From contig NZ_AFNU02000001.1 of NCBI RefSeq assembly GCF_000215935.2, positions 1 through 64,000 of the forward strand: a stretch of 64,000 nt of DNA, written 5' to 3'. This DNA is from Haloplasma contractile SSD-17B (GTDB taxonomy: Bacteria > Bacillota_I > Bacilli_A > Haloplasmatales > Haloplasmataceae). The number at the start of each line of letters is the position of its first letter. Position 1 is the first letter of the stretch. A program made the position numbers and the translations under genes. Shown here in pieces: positions 19,132-27,172 of this stretch. The notes beneath the pieces are model-generated. The model was not told the origin of the DNA. It saw only the letters and a list, made by a program, of their open reading frames with translations, and ran no database searches.

Positions 19132-19156
19132 AAATGGGGGCATATGGTCCCCATTT
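19132..19156 (+). terminator. intraoperonic hairpin, partial terminator
   Basis: AAATGGGG (19132-19139) pairs with CCCCATTT (19149-19156) around a 9-base loop; only a weak T-run follows. Between binding-protein and permease genes such hairpins usually limit read-through or protect the upstream mRNA. Confidence 0.6.
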
Positions 19157-19280
19157 TCTATATCTAACAATCTTTTTTTTCAAAGTAAAGTTAATTTTAA
19201 TAATTATGTAGAAGATTTAGTAATGAATTTACTAAATTTAAGATACACATTCTCTTTGTTACTACATGGGAGGTTACTAA

Positions 19281-20147
19281 ATGAGAAGTTATAAACGAGT
19301 CTACTTTTTATTTATTGCACCAGTACTAATTGCTTTTACATTGTTTATGATCATTCCTTTTTTACTTAGTATTTACTATTCTTTTACTGATTGGCGAGGT
19401 ATCGAATTTACCGCTTCCATTACAGGAATCGATAATTATAAGCGTATACTAACAGATGAGGGTTTTATTCGAGCGTTTTGGTTTACGTTTAAATTTTCCA
19501 TCATTAATATTCTTGCCGTCAATAGTATTGCTTTTCTATTAGCATTTATTTTAACTAGAAAGATACGAGGGAAGGATATTTTTCGTACAATCTTTTTTAT
19601 TCCTAATTTAATAGGTGGACTAATTTTAGGATACATTTGGCAATTTATATTTAATGGTATTATTTTGCCGTTCTTTTACCTAGGGAAATTTGGTATTACT
19701 TCTGAAATTGGTCTAAATAGTGATCCTAAATTTGGATTTTGGGGGTTAGTGGTATTATCTGCATGGCAAATGGCTGGTTATATGATGGTCATATATATTG
19801 CCGCAATTCAGAATATTCCAAAAGAATTAGTTGAGGCCTCGGATATTGATGGCGCAACGTTAGGACAAAAAATCAGACACATCGTCATTCCACTAATTAT
19901 GCCTGCAGTTACAATCAGTCTGTTTTTAACGGCATCGAATTCATTTAAGTTATTCGATCAGAATTTGGCATTAACAGAAGGTGGACCAGCTGGAAAAACA
20001 GAAATGTTAGCATTAAGTATTTATAATGCAGGTGGTACCGGACGTTATGGATTAGCCCAGGCACAGGCTATCGTGTTTTTTGTTTTAGTGTCATTAATTA
20101 CATTAATACAGGTTGGAATCTCGAAACGAAAAGAGGTTGAAGCATAA
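19281..20147 (+). CDS. sugar ABC transporter permease, MalF/UgpA type
   Basis: 288-residue membrane permease of a CUT1 carbohydrate importer with about six transmembrane segments, the first at residues about 9-31. The EAA loop that docks the ATPase is ELVEASDIDGATLGQKIRHIVIPLIMP. It continues GGPAGKTEMLALSIYNAGG, as usual for this subunit. The start follows GGGAGG. Its stop overlaps the start of the next permease (TAATG), indicating coupled translation. No ATPase gene is nearby, so it probably uses a shared MsmX/UgpC-type ATPase. Confidence 0.93.
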   Translation: MRSYKRVYFLFIAPVLIAFTLFMIIPFLLSIYYSFTDWRGIEFTASITGIDNYKRILTDEGFIRAFWFTFKFSIINILAVNSIAFLLAFILTRKIRGKDIFRTIFFIPNLIGGLILGYIWQFIFNGIILPFFYLGKFGITSEIGLNSDPKFGFWGLVVLSAWQMAGYMMVIYIAAIQNIPKELVEASDIDGATLGQKIRHIVIPLIMPAVTISLFLTASNSFKLFDQNLALTEGGPAGKTEMLALSIYNAGGTGRYGLAQAQAIVFFVLVSLITLIQVGISKRKEVEA

Positions 20148-21004
20148 TGGAAGAGAAGGCACCAAGTCTTAAACGAACAGGACAAAAAAATCATATTGTA
20201 CAATATTCCCTGTTTTTATTGCTCGTTGTGTTATCCGCATTGTGGTTAATTCCTTTTTATATTCTTATGGTTAATTCATTTAAAGAAAAAGATATAGAAA
20301 TCACAGGATTTCCATTAAATCTTCCTGAAAATTTTTCTGTTATCAATTTTATAGAAGGAATTGCAGAGACAAGTCTATTTAATGCTGCAGTTTTTTCGCT
20401 GATTGTAACGGTTGGTTCTGTCACATTAATTGTTTTATTTTCAGGAATTGCTGCATGGATGCTTGTACGAGTTAAAGGGACTGTATCAACTATAATATTT
20501 TTTACATTTGTGGCAGCAATGCTTGTTCCATTTCAATCTGTTATGTTCCCAATGGTGCGTATTGCAAGTGCTTTAGGCTTATTAAATCCTATTGGAATTA
20601 TGTTTATCTATATGGGATTTGGTTCTAGTTTATCGATATTCTTGTTTCATGGTTTTATTAAGGGAATTCCATTCGAACTAGAAGAAGCAGCTACAATTGA
20701 TGGGTGCAATCCACTTCAGGCCTATTTATATGTTGTCTTTCCAATGCTTAAACCAATTTCTATTACAGTTGCAATACTGAATACGCTTTGGATCTGGAAT
20801 GACTTCCTACTTCCAAGTCTAATACTATCAGAAGAATACGCCACAATCCCAATGGCAATCAACTTAAGGTTAGTGAATACTTATTCGGTTGAATGGGGGT
20901 TGATGCTTGCAAACCTTGTAGTAGCAATCGCACCAGTTATAATATTCTATTTCATCTTACAACGTTTTATTATTGAAGGGATTACAGCAGGATCTATAAA
21001 ATAA
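20147..21004 (+). CDS. sugar ABC transporter permease, MalG/UgpE type
   Basis: 285-residue second permease of the importer. About six transmembrane segments; the EAA loop is FELEEAATIDGCNPLQAYLYVVFPMLKP, followed by the family's WNDFLLPSLIL and PMAINL segments. It overlaps the preceding permease gene by one base and is followed by a terminator, so binding protein plus two permeases form the complete cluster here. Confidence 0.93.
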   Translation: MEEKAPSLKRTGQKNHIVQYSLFLLLVVLSALWLIPFYILMVNSFKEKDIEITGFPLNLPENFSVINFIEGIAETSLFNAAVFSLIVTVGSVTLIVLFSGIAAWMLVRVKGTVSTIIFFTFVAAMLVPFQSVMFPMVRIASALGLLNPIGIMFIYMGFGSSLSIFLFHGFIKGIPFELEEAATIDGCNPLQAYLYVVFPMLKPISITVAILNTLWIWNDFLLPSLILSEEYATIPMAINLRLVNTYSVEWGLMLANLVVAIAPVIIFYFILQRFIIEGITAGSIK

Positions 21005-21046
21005 GTGAACAGGATAATTACAAAGAGAATGATAGAGATTACAAAT

Positions 21047-21079
21047 AAAAATGCTGGTTACTAGCCAGTATTTTTATTT
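21047..21079 (+). terminator. terminator of the sugar ABC cluster
   Basis: ATGCTGG (21051-21057) pairs with CCAGTAT (21064-21070) with one G-U pair and a T-rich tail; A residues precede the stem. Confidence 0.8.
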
Positions 21080-21160
21080 GAGATTAATTTATAGATTAAA
21101 TAAATGATTGGTGATATAATAGACAGAGTTTTGGAGTATATAAGAGATAGGAGAAAAAAC

Positions 21161-22315
21161 ATGAATAAAAAAACGATTATTATTATCATAGTGATGACAC
21201 TCATGGCAATTACAGCGAATATGGCGCACCCTGTAACGCCTAAACTAGTTGAAGAAAATGGCTATGATCCGATTATGTATGGTGCGTTATTTGCAACGAT
21301 GGCTTTCGCAAACCTACTTGCATCGCCTATTTTCGGTAGGTTATCCGACAAACACGGGAGAAAGCTGTTCTTAATCATTGGTGCTATTGGTTACGGTCTT
21401 GCCCAGCTAGGGTTTGGCTTTTTACAACCTCGATATGCTATATTATCCTTTCGATTTATAGCAGGTGCTTTTGCGTGTTCGATTTTTGTTTCTGGAATGG
21501 CGTATTTAGTCGATGTGACTAAAAAAGAGTATAGAAGTAAGGCGATGGCTTATTATACATCGATTCTAGGGGCTGGAATGGCAGGTGGTTACTTATTAGG
21601 AGGGTTGATTGGTAATTATAATTACCGCTACTCATTTGTGGCTCAAGCAATAGGAAGTGTTTTAGTTGCGACCTTGATATTTTTAGTCGTGAAAGAAAGC
21701 CATACAGATCGGAAAGCAAGAACAATAAACACTAATATTATTGTAGACTTTAAAAAGTATAGCCATACCATTTTACCTGTGCTTTTAATTGCAGTAGTAT
21801 TAACAAGCTTCACAGACATTGGTTTTAATAATACTTTTAACCTGTATATGAACAATGCACTTGATTTTGAACCTTTAGAAATAGGATATGTTATGGCAGT
21901 AACGGGTGCTATAGGTTTATTTACTAATATTGTGATTTTTCCAATATTAAAGCGTAAATTTAATGATGCTTATGTACTACGCTTAAGTATGTTCGTTATT
22001 GTCGTTACATTAACGGTTGTTGCACTTATTGATAATCAAACGTACCAGGTTATCGTGTTAATCCCATTCTTTGCTGCTATACGTTTATATAAGCCATTAA
22101 TACAATCGATTATCTCTAAACTAGGAGAACGAAATGGAGAAGTGATGGGTCTTAATAATGCAGCACATGCAATAGGGATGATTGCAGGATCATTTATTGC
22201 TGGGGGAATTATATATGATATCAACCCGATTTATTCTGTTTATACAGTTGCAGGAACCTGTCTTGTAGCATTCTTGTTAATTGTGGTATTTTTTAAGAAA
22301 GTTGTTAAAGTTTAA
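21161..22315 (+). CDS. MFS transporter
   Basis: 384-residue multi-pass membrane protein of the major facilitator superfamily, probably a multidrug or sugar efflux type. Twelve hydrophobic stretches can be picked out. The conserved loop between segments 2 and 3 is GRLSDKHGRK, and a second half-repeat follows a central cytoplasmic linker (KESHTDRKARTINTN). I start at ATG 21161, six bases after AGGAG, giving an N-terminus that enters the membrane at once; an in-frame ATG at 21104 would add 19 hydrophilic residues. The substrate is unknown. A TATAAT at 21115-21120 may be its promoter. Confidence 0.85.
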   Translation: MNKKTIIIIIVMTLMAITANMAHPVTPKLVEENGYDPIMYGALFATMAFANLLASPIFGRLSDKHGRKLFLIIGAIGYGLAQLGFGFLQPRYAILSFRFIAGAFACSIFVSGMAYLVDVTKKEYRSKAMAYYTSILGAGMAGGYLLGGLIGNYNYRYSFVAQAIGSVLVATLIFLVVKESHTDRKARTINTNIIVDFKKYSHTILPVLLIAVVLTSFTDIGFNNTFNLYMNNALDFEPLEIGYVMAVTGAIGLFTNIVIFPILKRKFNDAYVLRLSMFVIVVTLTVVALIDNQTYQVIVLIPFFAAIRLYKPLIQSIISKLGERNGEVMGLNNAAHAIGMIAGSFIAGGIIYDINPIYSVYTVAGTCLVAFLLIVVFFKKVVKV

Positions 22316-22395
22316 CTAAAAATATTAATTTAAGCCTACTTAACCTTGAATATTAAATCAATCAGTCACAACTGTAATAGGTTATTGGAGGAGTT

Positions 22396-22905
22396 ATGGA
22401 TACACGTGTTATTTTAAATGTAGACCAAGTTAATTTATATAAAATGATTGACTCTATTATAAAATACATTGATAAGAGCAACTATAAGTCTATATCTATT
22501 TTTGGTCTTTTAAATAGTTCTAAACAACTACTTCCGCTCTTTAATATACTCATTTATTTAGGTAAAATAGTTGTAATGCCATCTATTAATACCGATGGGT
22601 CTCTTCTTTTTTTTGAGATTAAAAACGAACGCGACTTAAATAATTTATTTGATGGAAAAAAAGAACATTTAAAATCGATTAATAATCAACTGATAGAACT
22701 TCACGTTGTTCCTTTGTTTCATCTTCTTGATATACAAAAACAAACATCAGGATGCGAGCAGTTGATCACTCAACTAAAGCATTTGAATGGATTAAAGATA
22801 GGGTTGTGTTACGAAGAGCATCGTACCTTTTACGCAAACTTATATAACGAAATAAACATTTTATTTACTGAAACAAATCAATATAAAATAAAAGAAAGAC
22901 CTTAG
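22396..22905 (+). CDS. degenerate 5-formyltetrahydrofolate cyclo-ligase-like protein
   Basis: 169 residues. Read against the cyclo-ligase family, the order of landmarks fits: a helix then SISIFGLLNSSKQ (family: Y.S..E..T), LIYLGKIVVMPSIN (gk.v.lP.v), LLFFEIKNERDLN, IELHVVPLFHLLD (DlivvPg.afd), and a tail LKIGLCYEEH...INILFTETNQYKI (kiGlaye.Q...d.iiTe). The glycine-rich GyG.GyYDR segment that binds nucleotide and folate is missing: the region reads KQTSGCEQLITQLKHL. It is also shorter than the usual 180-190. If the assignment is right it should lack ligase activity. It follows the MFS gene by 80 bases with GGAGG before the ATG. Alternatively it is an unrelated protein. Confidence 0.45.
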   Translation: MDTRVILNVDQVNLYKMIDSIIKYIDKSNYKSISIFGLLNSSKQLLPLFNILIYLGKIVVMPSINTDGSLLFFEIKNERDLNNLFDGKKEHLKSINNQLIELHVVPLFHLLDIQKQTSGCEQLITQLKHLNGLKIGLCYEEHRTFYANLYNEINILFTETNQYKIKERP

Positions 22906-22930
22906 TGATTTAAAATCACTAAGGTCTTTC
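22894..22930 (-). terminator. terminator of the CBS-domain gene, overlapping the facing gene's stop
   Basis: A perfect 17-bp stem (22894-22910 with 22914-22930) with a 3-base loop. On the minus strand it is followed by TTTTATTTTA, so it terminates the CBS gene that ends at 22950. The stop codon of the plus-strand gene (22903-22905) lies inside the stem, so the hairpin may serve both directions. Confidence 0.8.
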
Positions 22931-22949
22931 TAAATATAAAGATCATTAA

Positions 22950-23423
22950 TTACAGTCTAAAATCATCTACATTTACACCGTAATATGGATTTGAATCTTG
23001 ATATGATTCTGGCATTGAGATATCAGATAACGCTCTACCTGCTTTTGCATCAGACATCTCATGTGTAGAGATATCGCCAAGCGCAATAATTCCAATCAAT
23101 CGCTCTACCTCATCTACTACAGGAATACGTCTTATTTGATGATTACCCATGATATGAGCAGCAGTAGCTACCTCATCAGTAGGTTTAAGCATAAACACCT
23201 GTGTGGTCATAATGTTATCAATTTCAACAGTATAAGGTTTATTCAGGTGTATACAACGTAATACGATGTCACGATCCGTTAAAACGCCTACAACTCTTCT
23301 GTCATCGTTTATTACAGGTAAACACCCAATATTATAAGCTGCCATGTATTCAGCAGCTGTTCTTACTGTATCGTCTGGGTATAAACAGACAACATCATGT
23401 GTCATTAACTCATGTACCTGCAT
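22950..23423 (-). CDS. CBS-domain pair protein
   Basis: 157 residues made of two CBS domains: VHELMTHDVVCLYPDDTV to VVGVLTDRDIV (about 1-57) and VDNIMTTQVFMLKP-like to LIGIIALGDIS (about 68-118), then a 40-residue tail rich in Asp, Ser and Tyr. Pairs of CBS domains bind adenine nucleotides and act as energy sensors or regulate a partner. No catalytic domain is attached. The closest family is the small stand-alone CBS proteins of Bacillus (YhcV/YkuL style). The ATG is preceded by AAGGAGG. Confidence 0.88.
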   Translation of the reverse strand: MQVHELMTHDVVCLYPDDTVRTAAEYMAAYNIGCLPVINDDRRVVGVLTDRDIVLRCIHLNKPYTVEIDNIMTTQVFMLKPTDEVATAAHIMGNHQIRRIPVVDEVERLIGIIALGDISTHEMSDAKAGRALSDISMPESYQDSNPYYGVNVDDFRL

Positions 23424-23541
23424 AATTCAACCTCCTTTTGAATACTCACTATATTTTTTGTGTATTTTGTAAAACTATGCGAAAAAACATAATTTTTGTG
23501 AAGCTGTTGCATATAATTTGGTGTAAGGGAGGTTTTTAAGT

Positions 23542-23850
23542 ATGTTTAATGTAAATCGAATTACAATTGAAGATAAAGAATTTTATACGTATCAAGTTAA
23601 ATTGCCAAAGACAAATTTATTAGTTATTTCAAACGATGTTGGCTATTTCATGTGCGGGGCATTAGATGTTGCCGTATTTGATAGTAAACCACACTTGCAG
23701 GCAAGGAAAGTTATTTGTGGCCGTGCTTTAGGTGTTAAGACAATTGATGATTTATTAAACGCACCACTAAAAGAAGTTACAAAAGCAGCGGAACAAAAAG
23801 GCATTACAGAAGGTATGATTGTAAGAGACGCTTTACTTAAATTGGATTGA
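23542..23850 (+). CDS. yunC: DUF1805 family protein YunC
   Basis: 102 residues, the size of the YunC/DUF1805 family. The N-terminal half has the typical KLPKTNLLVISNDVGYFMCGALDVAVFD segment and ICGRALGVKTIDDLL follows. The function is not established. It is directly followed by yunB, the neighbour it also has in Bacillus subtilis, with six bases between them. Start: ATG after GGGAGG. Confidence 0.85.
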   Translation: MFNVNRITIEDKEFYTYQVKLPKTNLLVISNDVGYFMCGALDVAVFDSKPHLQARKVICGRALGVKTIDDLLNAPLKEVTKAAEQKGITEGMIVRDALLKLD

Positions 23851-23856
23851 TTCTAG

Positions 23857-24657
23857 ATGCGTCGCAGACGAATAAGGATAGGAAGTAAAAAAAGGTCACA
23901 ACATAGAAAAAAGAAACCTAAACTATTAAGATTATTTACATTTAAAAAAACGCTCTTATTTACAATCGTACTATTCGTTTTATTATTTCAATTAACTCGT
24001 TTATATTTTAAACCACCTGTACTCACATATGCAAAACATAAGTCAACATTTTATGCTACCTTAATTATTAATAATGCGATTCGAGATGAAGTAGTGAAGA
24101 ACATAGATATGGAAAAAATTGTTGTAGTAGATAATAAAACTGGAGGCGACGTATCAAGTATCATCATTAACACTTATGAGGTTAACAATATCTTAGCAAA
24201 AATGACGGATGAAATCCAAAGACAGTTAATTATTATCGAAAATGACCCCTCTAATGAACTACATAGTATAGATATACCTCTAGGGGTCATTTTAAATCAC
24301 GGTTCAATTGATAACGTAGGTCCTAAAATCAATGTAAAACTACATACAATAGGAAGTGTCCATACAGATATTGTATCTTCAGTTAAACCGTATGGAATTA
24401 ATAATACGTTAATTGAAATTATTTTAAAGACAGAGGTACGTTTTCAGGTCATGATACCATTTCAACAAGATGAAATACTGGTGACGACACGAACCCCATT
24501 ATTAATCAAAGTGATCCAAGGAGAAGTACCTAGATACTATTATACAGGTGGAGGAAATTATAGAAATCCGCCTCATGACTCAGGTGATAGTGGCGGTGAA
24601 GATATACCTGATGGTGGTGGTTCTGATGCGCCTAGCCCACAGACTCCTTCTGAATAA
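23857..24657 (+). CDS. yunB: sporulation protein YunB
   Basis: 266 residues with a very basic N-terminus (RRRRIRIGSKKRSQHRKKK), one transmembrane segment at about 31-50 and an outside domain that matches YunB: NAIRDEVVKNID, EVNNILAKMTDEIQRQL, IPLGVILNHGSIDNVGPKINVKLHTIGSVHTD. The last 35 residues are a Gly/Pro/Asp-rich tail not needed for the fold. In Bacillus subtilis yunB is a mother-cell gene whose loss impairs sporulation. Its presence here, next to yunC as in Bacillus, is either evidence of a sporulation programme or a retained relic. Confidence 0.82.
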   Translation: MRRRRIRIGSKKRSQHRKKKPKLLRLFTFKKTLLFTIVLFVLLFQLTRLYFKPPVLTYAKHKSTFYATLIINNAIRDEVVKNIDMEKIVVVDNKTGGDVSSIIINTYEVNNILAKMTDEIQRQLIIIENDPSNELHSIDIPLGVILNHGSIDNVGPKINVKLHTIGSVHTDIVSSVKPYGINNTLIEIILKTEVRFQVMIPFQQDEILVTTRTPLLIKVIQGEVPRYYYTGGGNYRNPPHDSGDSGGEDIPDGGGSDAPSPQTPSE

Positions 24658-24697
24658 AAGAATATTCGCTTATTTCTGTCATTTTTATTTTAATGTA

Positions 24698-24706
24698 TGT
24701 TATAAT
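24698..24706 (+). promoter_or_regulatory. extended -10 promoter of yutD
   Basis: TGTTATAAT is an extended -10 element (TG, one base, TATAAT at 24701-24706), 51 bases before the yutD start; no good -35 is visible. Confidence 0.5.
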
Positions 24707-24756
24707 AGAAAATAATGTAAACTAAAACTAATACGAGAAGCACTAGAGGTGACAAA

Positions 24757-25026
24757 ATGATTGAGATAGGAAATAAAAAATTTGAAATCGTTAAGGATTA
24801 TCGTGATGGATTTGATGAAGAAGTATTTACAAAAAAGTATACAGGTACATTAGATAAATATAATGTTATTGTTGGCGATATTTCATCAAACTTACTCCGT
24901 TTAAAAGGATTTACTACAAAAGGAAATAAACGTTCATCAAAACACGTAAATGCAATACCAGATTACCTGAATGAAGCGTGTAATTATAATTGTCCTTACT
25001 TTATCGTAAAGCGTGTATCGGATTAG
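24757..25026 (+). CDS. yutD: YutD family protein
   Basis: 89 residues of the YutD (DUF1027) family: FEIVKDYRDGFDEEVFTKKYT, YNVIVGDISSNLLRLKGF and the C-terminal HVNAIPDYLNEACNYNCPYFIVKR with two cysteines. Biochemical role unknown. It ends in TAG directly against the ATG of the HAD phosphatase gene, as in Bacillus where yutD and yutF are near neighbours. Start after AGAGGTGAC. Confidence 0.83.
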   Translation: MIEIGNKKFEIVKDYRDGFDEEVFTKKYTGTLDKYNVIVGDISSNLLRLKGFTTKGNKRSSKHVNAIPDYLNEACNYNCPYFIVKRVSD

Positions 25027-25806
25027 ATGTATAAAGGTTATTTAATCGATCTAGATGGTATAGCCTATAAGGGTACAACGGTTATTGAAAGTTGTATCGA
25101 TTTCATTAACTATCTAAAAGAACACAATATTCCTTTTGCCTTTATTACTAATAATTCAACAAGGCACAAGAGGGATGTTTATTCTAAATTAACCAAAATG
25201 GGTTATGATATAGAGCAGGACAAAATTGTAACTTCGAGTATGGTAACAGCAGAGTATATAAAGAATCATAAGAAAGATGCAACTGTTTTTTTAATTGGTA
25301 TGCAAGGGATTCATGATGAATTAATGAATCACAATCTGAAATTAGTTGAAAACAACGCGGACTACGTAGTCATCGGACTAGATTCAAGATTAACCTATGA
25401 AAAGTTAGCAGTAGCATCGCTTGAAATTGCAAATGGAGCAACGTTTATTTCAACAAATATGGATTACATGTTTCCATCTGAACGCGGGATTATTCCAGGT
25501 AACGGTTCTATAACTAAAACATTGGAATATACAACAGGAGTTAAGCCCATTGTGATGGGAAAACCTGAACGGGCAATGCTTGATTATGCATTATCTATTC
25601 TTAAGTTAAAATCTGATGATGTTGCTATTGTAGGGGATAATTATCATACAGACTTAATGCTTGGTATAAACAATGGTGTTGATACATTATTTGTTGAAAC
25701 GGGTGTCATGTCGCGAACAGACTTAGAACAGTATACAAAAAAGCCAACTCATATAGTCAACGATTTATCTGAATGGATTAAAATATGTCAAGGAATCAAA
25801 ATCTAG
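25027..25806 (+). CDS. yutF: HAD-IIA (NagD/YutF-like) phosphatase
   Basis: 259-residue HAD-superfamily hydrolase with the C2 cap of the NagD/p-nitrophenylphosphatase group. Motif I is IDLDGIAYKG with Asp8 and Asp10 as nucleophile and acid; motif II is FITNNST; motif III lysine lies in MGKPE; motif IV is VGDNYHTD. In motif I an Ile stands where the family nearly always has Thr (DxDGT), a mild change that leaves both aspartates. It starts immediately after yutD and ends before a strong bidirectional hairpin. The natural substrate is a small phosphoester, not predictable here. Confidence 0.88.
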   Translation: MYKGYLIDLDGIAYKGTTVIESCIDFINYLKEHNIPFAFITNNSTRHKRDVYSKLTKMGYDIEQDKIVTSSMVTAEYIKNHKKDATVFLIGMQGIHDELMNHNLKLVENNADYVVIGLDSRLTYEKLAVASLEIANGATFISTNMDYMFPSERGIIPGNGSITKTLEYTTGVKPIVMGKPERAMLDYALSILKLKSDDVAIVGDNYHTDLMLGINNGVDTLFVETGVMSRTDLEQYTKKPTHIVNDLSEWIKICQGIKI

Positions 25807-25838
25807 TCAATGTGTCCTTTAACCATCATTTTTATTAA

Positions 25839-25872
25839 AAAAGTGGCTCGGTCCATCTAGACCGAGCCTTTT
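25839..25872. terminator. bidirectional terminator between yutF and the DapF-like gene
   Basis: GGCTCGGTC (25845-25853) pairs perfectly with GACCGAGCC (25860-25868); T residues follow on the plus strand and a T-rich run follows on the minus strand. Confidence 0.85.
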
Positions 25873-25958
25873 CATTATAATTTAGAATAGAATAAATGAT
25901 TTACCGATTAAAACAAATAATATAAATAAATGCTATTCTATTAACATTATTTTGATAA

Positions 25959-26744
25959 TTAATAGAAAAAAATGCCCCTTGTAATTGTTTGAACCTTACT
26001 GCTTAAATAGACCGAATCATAGTCGCAAACTCCTTGAAGATCACCACGCGGAACTTGTACGTGTATAAGTCCATCACTAGCGATCACTTTTTTATTTTTT
26101 AAAATGGATAGTACTTCGCATATTTCTAGATCCGTGGGATCATCTTTTACTTCTCCATCAATACAGTCTAAACAAATGAATGAAGGTGTCTTTTGTCTAA
26201 TGAAGAAAAATCTATTATTAGATCGTTTTGTTATGAATGAACGACCCTCTAATTTAAATTGTGCACGATCAAGGGTAATTGAATAATCAGTATGGTTTGG
26301 TTGTGAACTAAAAGTATTTACATTAGACTCATTCATATAAATTGTCTCTTCTGTGTGGATATCAGGCAACTTATATTTCACAGATGAATTTGTATTTTTA
26401 ATGCGACATACAAGTATAATCGTATTCCCGTCTATGTTTAACTCTAATTGATTTTTCGTTTGCTTTTCTAAGAGATAAGTAGCTATAATTCTTAATGAGT
26501 CATCCGTAACTGAAACATTTTTGCCATCCCTATTATATGCTTTTACAAAGGGGATAGGACGATATTTTTCATCAACAATTAGAATCCCATCTGAACCAAT
26601 TCCGTATCCTACATGACATATATTTCTAGCAAGTTGGCTTAAGAGGATACTTTTGTTTAGAGACTCCTCATGTATAATGATCCAAGAATGCCCGTTAGTT
26701 TCCATTTTCGTATACGGAAATTGCAAATTATCAACTCCAAACAA
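25959..26744 (-). CDS. diaminopimelate epimerase-like protein lacking the catalytic cysteine motifs
   Basis: 261 residues that follow the DapF fold order: an opening FPYTKMETNGHSWIII (DapF: F.KMhG.GNDFv.i), CHVGYGIGSDGILIV (h.GiGaDGl..v), VKAYNRDGKNVSVTDDSLRIIATYL (rifN.DGSeaemCGNg.RC.a.y), and a C-terminal VQVPRGDLQG...VYLSSKVQTITRGIF (v..pGG.L......v.l.G.a..v..G). At the first active-site cysteine the CGN triplet reads TDD. No ACGTGA-type motif surrounds the second one; the nearest cysteine is in LEICEVL. It should not epimerise diaminopimelate. It lies where Bacillus has dapF, between yutF and yutI genes, so it is probably the positional orthologue turned to another use or decaying. Confidence 0.65.
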   Translation of the reverse strand: MFGVDNLQFPYTKMETNGHSWIIIHEESLNKSILLSQLARNICHVGYGIGSDGILIVDEKYRPIPFVKAYNRDGKNVSVTDDSLRIIATYLLEKQTKNQLELNIDGNTIILVCRIKNTNSSVKYKLPDIHTEETIYMNESNVNTFSSQPNHTDYSITLDRAQFKLEGRSFITKRSNNRFFFIRQKTPSFICLDCIDGEVKDDPTDLEICEVLSILKNKKVIASDGLIHVQVPRGDLQGVCDYDSVYLSSKVQTITRGIFFY

Positions 26745-26823
26745 TATTTTTAATACATCATATTAGTTTACATAACACAGTAAAAGATATATAATATAAC
26801 TAGTTGAAAAGGAGTGTTGCGAT

Positions 26824-27057
26824 ATGACTGAAATCGAACAACAAGTTAAGGAAATATTAAAAAAAATTCGCCCATATATCCAACGTGATGGCGGAGATGT
26901 AGAGTTTGTAAAGTTAGATGAAGATGGAATTGTCTATGTACGGTTGTTAGGAGCATGTGTTGGGTGTTCAGCTGCTGATAGTACAATCAATGACGTAATT
27001 GAACAGATATTAGTAGAAGAAGTACCCGGTGTAATAGCCGTTATGCAAATAGATTAG
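26824..27057 (+). CDS. yutI: NFU-type Fe-S carrier, YutI
   Basis: 77 residues consisting only of the NifU C-terminal domain. The cluster-binding pair is in GACVGCSAAD (CxxC near residues 41-44), preceded by the family's IRPYIQRDGGDVEFV. It binds a 4Fe-4S cluster between two monomers and passes it to client enzymes, downstream of the SUF machinery encoded at 12128-17421. It is diverging from the DapF-like gene and ends in a strong terminator. Start after AAAGGAGTG. Confidence 0.93.
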   Translation: MTEIEQQVKEILKKIRPYIQRDGGDVEFVKLDEDGIVYVRLLGACVGCSAADSTINDVIEQILVEEVPGVIAVMQID

Positions 27058-27086
27058 TTTCCATTATTAGATGGAAACTTTTTTTT
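27056..27086 (+). terminator. terminator of yutI
   Basis: AGTTTCCAT (27056-27064) pairs with ATGGAAACT (27071-27079) and is followed by seven T; part of the stop codon lies in the stem. Confidence 0.88.
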
Positions 27087-27172
27087 ACGATATGCTCCCG
27101 TTAGACTTTTAGCATCACTTTTTTGCGTCATCTTAAATTAATTTAGACAAATGTTTAACTGTTTACTATTCT

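Noticed and set aside
23848-23850. TGA might encode Trp, as in Mollicutes
   Set aside because: TGA ends yunC, the GLUG gene, tsaB and the DUF1189 gene at the expected protein lengths, with TGG used for Trp inside genes.
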